Source of the DNA: Filobasidium wieringae
Taxonomy: Eukaryota > Basidiomycota > Tremellomycetes > Filobasidiales > Filobasidiaceae
Length of the DNA stretch: 64,000 bases
Assembly (NCBI GenBank): GCA_001600055.1
Contig: BCIV01000018.1
Span: 434,001 to 498,000 of the forward strand
Direction of reading: 5' to 3'
A program made the position numbers and the translations under genes. Shown one piece after another: positions 56,034 through 64,000 of the stretch (within the stretch, counting starts at the first letter, position 1; every line of letters begins with the position of its first letter). A model generated the notes under the pieces. That model was not told the DNA's origin, made no database searches, and worked only from the letters and a program-made list of their open reading frames with translations.

Positions 56034-59000
56034 ATGACAGTTATTGCTTCTCAAGCTCTCTCCTCGGCTCAAACAGCTGCCCAGCCAACTTTTGCTGCAA
56101 GAAACCGTATCTCTTCATCCACCAAGAATGGGGAATTGCCGGACGGCCGAGAGGTCTACATTCGCAAGCCACGCATGAAAAGACAATGGGAACCAGTGGA
56201 GAACCATACCTGCAGTAGCTGCGGGATGCTTTACCCGAGAGCCCCTTTCGACTGGGAGGAGCTTGGTAATACAGAAGATGGAAAGGTGATATGTGCACTT
56301 CGCAAGGTAAGTAAGTCTTCATCAAAACGCCATGAGCTATCTAACTTCTAGAGGTCTTCTATTACCATCATCATCGTCATTTATAAATGGTACTACTTTA
56401 TAGACATGCAAGAGTTGTACCTTTCCAGCAGTCGCCAGAAAGAACCAGGCTGACCAGCTCGAAGAAACAGTAAGTTACCAACATCTAGACGAATCAGGAA
56501 AATGAACTGAACTCAACTGTACCACAATATCATCAGCAAGCCTTTGTCAGAAGACTGCATCCTGATTTCACAGTCCCTGCTTCTATGATTCCGGAAGGAC
56601 ACAAGCTTTCTGCACCAGCTTCATTGCTGTCCAACGTGCAATCTCGGACAGTAGCAGTACGTTCATCCTGAACCAACGAACAGCCATCCACAATAAGAGA
56701 GCTGAGCAATGCTCCATGTTATAGTCTTTTTTTGGTGGCACCTCTCAACCTCAGAAACATGCTTCCGCTGCTGCCACGTCGCTACCCTCCCAAAGCTCTC
56801 CTGCTCATGGACCTCTTGATTTGCCTCCCGTACAAGCATTCACATACCGACCTCCTGATATATCATCTTCAGAGACACCTACGCCTCGATCGTTCGGGAA
56901 CGGTAACCAACCGTCCGGGAACCGTAACCAACTGGTACAGCGGAGCTTCCCTCTACCGAAAACGACAGGGTCCTCGACTACGCCTCAGCTTCCTACACCT
57001 CACAAGCTTTCATCGCATCTTCCTCTCACCCAACACCCCACTCCATCTCTTGATTCTGGCAGGGTGCATGCCGCCTCACCGGTTCAATACCAACCGGCCT
57101 CTCTTCAATCCAGTCATACGAACAAGCCAAGCTCTATGTCTCGCCCTCAACTAGTACTCTCAAACCCTGCATCATCCTCTCATACATCAAACCTACCGAC
57201 ACAAACACCTTCTTTCCGCCGTACTGCTGCTTACCCTGTGCCATCTCCCTCTCCAGCCGTCGCTACGACCAGTTTGGATGAAGATATGGAATTGGCCCCT
57301 AAACCAGATCGAGAAACAGCAAAGAAAGCCTATGAAGGGATGCGTCGCGTTTTCGACCGCAACCCGAATCCGTCGAAAGAGGCATTGGAGGCACTTACAG
57401 ATGCCTACAATTTTCAGGATTACAAAATCGTAGAGAAGATGTTTGAGGCATGGAGAAGCAAGGGCATTCGTATCACTAGCAGCAACGTATCGGATCCCGC
57501 CGCCAGATCTGCCAAAAGTTCGAGCAAATCAGGCACGAAGGGTTTTGAAGAGGGATTCGTTATGAGCGCTGACGGCCAGCGGATCCCTCAAGCCGAGCCG
57601 TCAAACGAGATGGAGACTAGTGGATTGCCTGTCGCCGAAACCGAAGAACAGCAGCAATTGGCAGCTTTTGACCTGCTGATGGGTTTTAGACCAGAGTTAG
57701 TATCTCCAAAGATCGGTACTTTTGACAACTCGAAGGGTTCTCCATCAGAGAATCAGCATGGTCTAACTAGCCAGGATCAGACGATTGATGGGCCTCTCCA
57801 ACCGAACAATCTTTTAAGATCTGAGCCGATAAGCGCTAGGGATTCCGCTGATGTCATTGCAATGGACTCACAACAAGCTCCGGAGGATCGAATACCGGCG
57901 GATGCTGAAAGGCTCGGCAGTAAGGATTGGCCCCTGAATGACCAGTCTGTCAAAGAGACTTTGCGCATTGTCGTTCCGGGCATGGAACAGCTGCCGCCTT
58001 CCCTTCCCCAAGCCTATCAAGCTGATGGTACACCATTGACCGAAACCCTTGCGAACCCTCCGTCAACAGCTACTCGCTCACCTGTTACTCCCGCATCCAA
58101 CAGTCCTCTCCAAGCAATCGACACAACAACTGAAGATGCCCAACCCATGGATGTGGACTCTGAGCCAGAAAGGAACGCTGAAGAAAGCAAGCGCTCGAAG
58201 CCTGTACCGTATACTGGCTTCTCTGGCTTGTCGGCGAGTGGGATCGTTCCAAATGCTGCACCAGTCGTTTCTACTACTTCTGCTATCATCCTACCGATAC
58301 AACCTCATCCTGTCAAGCACTGGGCTGATCCGATTCTTCAAACTGCATACGAGATTTACACTGCTCAAGAAGGTCAGAGGATTGGAAATTGGTTAAAGGC
58401 TACCTTCCGCCCTGCCAGCGAAAAGTATAGCGTCTTGCAACGAAGCGTGTACACTGAATACAAAACTCTATTCGAAGGCTCTCCAGTACCTCTACTTCAA
58501 GGTAGTCAAATGATGTCTTTCTTCTTGAAAACCTTTCCCACGGCTAGAGCAGGCGTGCGACTGGATCCCGAAGAGCCGGATCAATCGAAGAAAGAGTTCC
58601 GGATCTGGGGTGTCTATAGAGTCAAGATTTTTGAAGGTTCGCCTTGGGAGCTGCTCTACAATGGACTGCTCAAAGCCAACGTGAATCGTACTTCCCCTCG
58701 TCCGATCGATTTAACACCTTCTCAGGCGTCCCTTTTCCGCCGAGGAGCGGATATCAGCTCTCTTGCTTCAATCCATAACGCTGCCCGACTTGATAAGGAC
58801 AAAATTCGGAGACTGTCTCGTCAGATGGACGCGATTTCAGGAGAGGAAGAGAAGAGGGTCTGGGAGTGCTTGCCTCGCTCCCTGCCGACTTACCGGGTCC
58901 GTGTACACGCTATAGGTGCCATTGCAAGGAGAGATGCTAATCAAATTCTGCCTGGGTGATATATAGATGTATTCGACGCCGCTGGATGTAGCAGTGACCG

Positions 59001-59477
59001 AGAGGAGATTGAGTAAGCAAATACAACTGTAACCCTCCGATCGTTTTCGCTTACCCTGATCTGTGATCTTTAGACCAAATGACTAGGGTTCCCGTTGACA
59101 ATCTGATACTAGTTCGAAAACGGCGCCGATCACCACCTCCTGTACGAGTCACAGAACGCGTTTACGACCCTCAAGCACCTCAGCCCTTGAACGTAGACCG
59201 AGTGGCGCCTCCCCCTCAAGTGATGAATACTCGATGGCCGGCACCTCAAGCGCCTGCGCAGGCTCCGTTACCCCGGCATGGGGACGCTCCAGTCCGTGTG
59301 TTCACGCCTGGAGAAGCTGCGCGCGTCTACTATCCAATGCCTCCTACTCAGGGTGGCACTGTGAACATGCAGTACAATGGAAGAGCAGGGAACTTCAATG
59401 GACCTCAACCTGGGTTCCGTCCTAGTTCCGCATATACTCACACTCCGCCACCGTTTCCTCAACCGCCTCGACATTAG
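56034..59477 (+). CDS. Large nuclear-type protein with N-terminal Cys4 zinc motif; 3' end ambiguous
   Basis: Exons 56034-56306, 56404-56469, 56537-56656 and 56725 onward. Reading on gives a stop at 58957-58959 (897 aa). Alternatively a 70-nt intron 58897-58966 (donor GTCCGT, GCTAATC branch, acceptor ATATAG) joins exons 58967-59012 and 59074-59477 in phase, for 1026 aa. The N-terminus has TCSSCG and, across intron 1, TCKSC: four cysteines likely binding zinc, as in GATA or zinc-ribbon proteins. A long Pro/Ser/Thr-rich middle follows. A folded C-terminal region (about 600-800) includes ILQTAYEIYTAQEGQRIGNW, YSVLQRSVYTEYKTLFEGS and KKEFRIWGVYRVKIFEGSPW. The possible extension is Pro-rich with an RKRRRS cluster. 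I recognise no family. Composition suggests chromatin or transcription. Confidence 0.65.
58967..59477 (+). other. Alternative reading: separate 149-aa ORF or last exons of the preceding gene
   Basis: ATG at 58967 opens MYSTPLDVAVTERRLNQMTR across an intron 59013-59073 (GTAAGC...TTTAG), ending at 59477. It starts only 8 bp after the upstream stop, too close for an independent promoter. This favours its being the 3' end of the preceding gene through the 58897-58966 intron. It is listed so the alternative is not lost. Confidence 0.5.
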
Positions 59478-59664
59478 ACTTGCTGCATTTGTATCAGACA
59501 TTATTAGAGAGATGACGTGTCTTTTGCCAATACATGATTATAATGATACCATAATGCTTCAGAGCGCCCTAGATGTCAGTACTTGTCTCTTCCTAGCCGG
59601 TGCACCTTCGACCTGGTCTCATTGACAGTAGTTGGTCTGAAGAACTGTGAAAACGGTGTCTGTT

Positions 59665-61680
59665 ATGGTCACAGGAAGAATTTCGACCCAAAACCTGGTC
59701 CGCCAGGCGTCCCAGAAGCAGCTCAACGGTTTATGGAAGACAGGTTCGTATAGTCGATATATAGCTCAACCGTCGTCATCCCGCTTCGTCTCAACATCTG
59801 CGATCATCAAGAAAACCGAGGGGAAGAAGACTGAGCATCGTTATAACTACAACACCAGCCTGTCTTGGGATGATGAGCCGGATCCCAATGTGAGGACAGA
59901 TAAGACAGAGCGTTCATTATAGAAGTCCTCACAATATGTCTGTCTACCTTTATAGCATATACGATATAGAAGAGTCACTGCTAAAGATCTCGTGCATCGA
60001 AAAGAGCCTCCTACCAAGGTAAAAATGCTTGTGCGCGATTTTATAGACGATAGCTTGTATAATGTAAGGCAAAGAACTACACTTGTGTTCCGATTGCATA
60101 TATTGATTGTCTTAACACCAGCCCAACTATGGATACTTTGCCAAACAAGCTACAATCTTCTCCTCGACAACCAGTTCTGATCCTTCCGCTGTGGGGTTCC
60201 ACATCAACGACTATCCAAATCTTACAGCTTTTCAGGAAGACGTTGCGGAGAAGTATGATGAAACGTACGGAGAGATAGTGATAGAAAAGGACGCAAATGG
60301 GGTAGACAAAGTGAACCCTGATACTACCACTCGTGGAGGGAAGGGTGGATTGGGAAGACAAGTTTGGCATACGCCAACAGAACTTTTCAGAGTGAGTCGG
60401 ACCTAGCTACATTTCTAAGGATGAATCGCTTAGAACCGGAATTGAACCTAGCCTCACTACTCTCGAGTTATAACAAAAGCGCTTCTGACGCATTACAAAC
60501 TACATCACTGGCCTTACAACGATCTAAATCTATACGAAATTGGGGCTGGAAACGGATCGCTGATGGTAGATGTTATGACTTACCTGCGAGAATCGCACCC
60601 TGAAGTGTACGAGTGCACAAAATACACAATTATCGAGATCTCTGAAGCATTAGCAACAAGACAGAGGCAGCGAATCAAGGAAGCTGGATTGGAGGGTAAA
60701 GTTATCGTTGAGAATCAGGATTTCTTTGACTGGCAAGGCGGTGGTGAAGATCCCTGCTATTTCGTTGCTTTGGAAGTTTTCGTGAGTAGAGCTGGTTCTT
60801 ACAGTTTCCCTCGTAGCTGATAGAGGTCCATTCAACAGGACAATTTTGCACACGACATGATTCGCTATGACATGCAAACCATGACACCCCTACAATCGGT
60901 GGTTTGCATAGACGCCTCAGGAGACTTCTCAATGCTATACGAACCCGTCACGGATCCATTGATCCGGAGATACCTCGGCTACCGAAGGCACGTTAACTAC
61001 CCCTATAATCCTACCACAATCAGCTCTCTTTGGAAGTCTTCTTCCACTGCCCTACCTCTCAATCCAATACTAGCGTCGTCCCCCCTTTTACGACGGATAT
61101 ATTCCTCCATGCCTTTTGCGCCAAACCTTTCGCCTCCAGAATTTTTGCCGACAAAACAGATGATCTTCCTGGAACGTTTACGAGATAGATTGCCTGGGCA
61201 TCGGCTCCTTGTCAGCGACTTCGATAGTCTCCCAGATGCGGTCAGCGGAGTGAACGGGCCTGTGGTTCAGACGAGATATGGCGGTGATATGGTGCCATGC
61301 GAAACCTTCCTGGTGAAGCAAGGGTATTTTGATATATTTTTCCCCACTGGTCTGTCGTATCCCTTCTTCGACATTGCTTTCTTCCTCTGACCCATGGGTG
61401 CCTTACAGATTTCGAGATGCTCAAGGAGATTTACTCTGTCATCATGACTACACCAGCCAGCCGCCGACTGGCACCAGGCTACTTTTCTCCTCATGCCACA
61501 CCAACATCTGATGCAACGCTCACAGGGACGTCTGGCTTCAAGCACCGACATGTCGCAGTATACACGCATCAAGATTTCTTGCAAAGCTTCAGCGACGAAG
61601 CGGCAATATCAGGAACAACTACAAAGGACAAGACGAACGTTATGTTGACGATGTACAAAAACGCCAAGTTTATGTTCTAG
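59665..61680 (+). CDS. Mitochondrial MidA/NDUFAF7-family methyltransferase
   Basis: Six exons: 59665-59889, 59956-60063, 60122-60391, 60452-60781, 60839-61349, 61409-61680. They join to 571 aa. The N-terminus is a typical matrix presequence (MVTGRISTQNLVRQASQK, later SSSRFVSTS). VKMLVRDFIDDSLYN|PNYGYFAKQA and WHTPTELFR|PHYSRVI are family landmarks. LYEIGAGNGSLMVDVM (about residue 229) is the S-adenosylmethionine-binding loop. KYTIIEISEALATRQRQRI and ALEVFDNFAHDMIRYD follow in the expected order. In animals NDUFAF7 dimethylates an arginine of complex I subunit NDUFS2 during assembly; the same role is expected here if the fungus has complex I. Exon 2 begins at the first of two nearby TATAG acceptors, the only one that preserves frame. 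It is longer than the animal protein (441 aa) through insertions. Confidence 0.9.
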
Positions 61681-61755
61681 TTACGGCTGACCAGATAGAG
61701 GACTACGTATAGATAGAGCAGTGTAACTCATACGAATCTTGCCATTGTACCAGAT

Positions 61756-62926
61756 TCATGATTCTGGCAGCTCCTTCGTCATCCGTTTCCTTTTTCTCCC
61801 ACCCAACACCCGTTGTAACCGTCCCAATTCTTCGTCTTTGTAAAGTTCAAGGGACTACCTCTGGCTCGCTTCCAACCGGGAGGATTCTATGGAGAAGACT
61901 TGCCGATAGTGCGGACCTGACTGCTCCTGTTCTATAGTGTCGACTAGCGCATGTCCCGCATATGCAGATTCTTTCATACCATATACCAATTGATCGGATT
62001 CCGCTTTGATCTTCCCGTCCTGCACATCTTCCTTGCTTCCAGCAGCCGCATCAGATCCATCGCTCCATCCGGTTCCCCTGTTGGAATTGAGAAGGAGACC
62101 GGTATCTTATTCCCACCTGCTCGGTTCCGATAACGACATTCCAGGCTGGACATACACTGGGTCTAGTCGCGCACACGTTTCTGACCATGGGAGCGGTATT
62201 CCTGGAACATTACAGCATAGAGGTTTAATCAAAGATGAATCTCGGTCTAGTTCCAACTGTACATTGCTTTGAAGGCTGCGATCATCCCGTCACTGTCCAA
62301 TCCGCTTTTGAGGTTCTCTCGGACCGCCGACTGTCGTGATTCACTCGCCTTCTGAACGGCCGCCAGCGTGGTATCCCCGAGAGATACTTCCTTCCAACGT
62401 ACTGCCAATGACATTGCCTCCATATAGAGTTTGCGTTCTTTGACCCCCCTCAGACTACCTGGCAGTTTGCTGCGATCAAAGAGGATCCGGTAGATGATGC
62501 TGGCCTGTTCTTTGCAGCGGCGAGACTCATCGTCATCTTCCCCAGCTCCTTCTTCCTTGGCACTTTCTTACTCTTCGTCTTCTCCTCCGCTTCCAACGAC
62601 CTCTTCTACTACGCCAGCAAGCGCTTTGGCGCGTTTCTGAGTGTTGAATCGAACAGGTTGTGCTGCAATCGACTCGAGCAATCTGGTAAGCCTTATGGAC
62701 TCTGAAGCTTGCACTTCAGTACACTGATTCACCCAAATCCTTAACAGAACCGTTTACTGATTCGTAGTTATTCTGAGAGATCCGCGAAGTAAACGACGAC
62801 AAGAGGCATTACCTCTTCTATGCTGCGAGCATTCCAGTCACGCCAATAGTCTTGCTCGCGCCTCCTAATCAACAAACACTTCCCACCGTAATAGCACTGA
62901 TGATGTACGTTTCCAGTGCAGTCACA
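61756..62926 (-). pseudogene. Decayed coding remnants (unidentified gene or transposase)
   Basis: Three minus-strand blocks look protein-coding but do not form an intact gene. Block A, 62926-62813, starts CDCTGNVHHQCYYGGKCLL and contains YWRDWNARSIEE. Block B, 62744-62247, reads VLLRIWVNQCTEVQASESIR onward with coding-like composition through IIYRILFDRSKLPGSLRGVK, but has an internal TAA at 62570-62568; the same frame continues as coding-like sequence on both sides of it. Block C, 62106-61756, reads ESDQLVYGMKESAYAGHALV and continues past an internal TAG at 61857-61855 into LGRLQRVLGGRKRKRM. No splice combination I tried links A to B in frame. The Cys/His cluster in A is reminiscent of zinc knuckles in KDZ-type transposases, but that is only an impression. 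Alternatively it is a host gene under decay. Confidence 0.4.
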
Positions 62927-64000
62927 CTTTTGTGCCCATTCTTATGACTGACTTAATCGGTACTTATCCAATGAATGGCGCGACTGGCATTCGAGGAATT
63001 GCCAAACTAGAGGTAGTTCGCAACTACTTGGTATGGCATTGGCTTCGGATCGATTCTAATATCATAATAATGGATCGGCATGTCTCCGACAAATTCTATG
63101 TGTTATGCACATATATATCTTTCACCTTTACTCTCTGTACACGTGTCTGCCTTATTAGTTCACCATGGGCTACGATCAGTCTGTATACGAGGTTGAGGTG
63201 ATTTTATAGATACTCCTCGCAGTGCGTATCGCGAAAACAAATTTGACTTGGGTTCTATCACAAATATGCTCATGTTGAATCTAGACAACCAAGTCTTTGC
63301 CAGAGGAATCGCTAGATAGATAGGAAGCTTCCGTTATTATATTTTATCTAGATTGACTCCGCATTCAACCTCTTGAGGTTAAGGATCGTCGGCCACATGG
63401 TTTCGTTTACGTACGCATAGTCAGGAATGAACTCCGCTAGTATTATATGGGGAACGTTTTGGAGATAGAAACGTTAGACCGGTCATACCACAACCGCATC
63501 CTTTCTCAATGTCCGTTTCATGTGCGCGACACGATAATCAATGTGAAAGGTCAGAGCTGCTCTCGCAGACAACTGTCGGATTGTTGCTACGTGACAGTAC
63601 AGGGTATGAAAGAACCTACTTCTTCCTCCTAGTCAACACTGGTGTCAGTAGGTGACGGCTGGCCCAGGCCTCGATCGTCGATATGAAAGTAAAGTAGCAA
63701 CTGAAGTGAAACGCGGATTACGAGCTCGAGTGAAATTGCTGTGCGGCATTTTGCTGTGTGATGCGGATTGTGCGGTGCCTGACATGAACCGATCAGATGC
63801 GCCACATCATCGCATTTCATCAAAATGCCGTAAAAATGAGAACACGAAACTCATTTTGTTCTTGCGCGTCGAGATCTGGGATGGGGTATGCGTTTCGCCT
63901 CAACTAGACCTGCCGCTAGAGATTCTAGAGAGACTGCAGGGTATGAGAGTAGCTGTATTTTCATTGTACATGACTGATGCTGAGATTTTAGAGGTCTACT
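62927..64000. other. Right-end non-coding region with inverted repeats
   Basis: About 1.1 kb without a recognisable gene. Near the end are CGGCATTTTG (63744-63753) and its complement CAAAATGCCG (63821-63830), and AAAATGAG (63833-63840) with CTCATTTT (63850-63857). Together they could fold into two adjacent hairpins. This may be the edge of a mobile element continuing beyond the window, or a terminator-like structure. Confidence 0.4.

Noticed and set aside
1..64000. tRNA genes, rRNA, CRISPR arrays, bacterial operons or IS elements
   Set aside because: I looked for T-loop/B-box words with pairing arms, regularly spaced repeats and insertion-sequence ends, and found none that held up.

Overview
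The window is nuclear DNA of a basidiomycete fungus, most likely a tremellomycete yeast (Cryptococcus/Kwoniella-like). Nearly every gene is cut by short introns (about 45-90 nt) with GT(A/G)AGT-type donors and CTRAY-like branch points. Protein families are fungal (class IV chitin synthase, Gpc1, Atg5, Sgf73, forkhead factor). Nothing prokaryotic is organised here: no operons, no CRISPR arrays, no rRNA, and no tRNA that I could find. The placement rests on intron architecture and family content, not on a database search.

Layout. 1-4338: the 5' part of a secreted Ser/Thr-rich protein (minus, runs off the left edge) and a RING-LON E3-like protein (minus). 4339-8573: an unusually long gene-poor interval. 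8574-13473: an alpha-glucoside/maltose-type MFS permease, then the Ran GEF RCC1. 14203-19130: an AAAP amino-acid permease, then the glycerophosphocholine acyltransferase Gpc1 (16 exons). 19611-27291: SAGA subunit Sgf73 (plus), Iba57-type Fe-S assembly factor (minus), class IV chitin synthase (minus). 27907-32269: WD-repeat protein (plus), intronless aspartate racemase (plus), ATG5 (minus). 32725-39620: an unrecognised 701-aa protein, a large Gly/His/Thr-rich hydrophilin-like protein, an intronless FAD monooxygenase (minus), and an 89-aa protein with a Cys-rich tail. 41540-52336: a PPR-like, probably mitochondrial protein (minus), a 652-aa low-complexity protein, and a Mug190-like SMP/C2 membrane protein. 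53139-61680: a forkhead factor, a zinc-ribbon-like nuclear protein, and a mitochondrial MidA/NDUFAF7-type methyltransferase. 61756-64000: decayed minus-strand coding remnants and non-coding DNA.

Gene models were built by hand. I joined exons only where splice consensus, reading phase and family conservation agreed, and most models close exactly in frame. The genes are independently regulated eukaryotic units. Functional links worth noting are two putative stress genes (hydrophilin and Cys-rich mini-protein) whose promoters share a perfect TGACGTCA element, GCGGGG (Mig1/CreA-like) sites before the sugar permease, and an upstream ATG plus alternative first exon at the amino-acid permease.

The points I consider most worth checking are the shared CRE element, the 102-nt hairpin behind the sugar permease, the two intronless metabolic genes (possible bacterial transfer), a GC-AG intron in RCC1, the 14-residue insertion in Gpc1, and the decayed gene at the right end.
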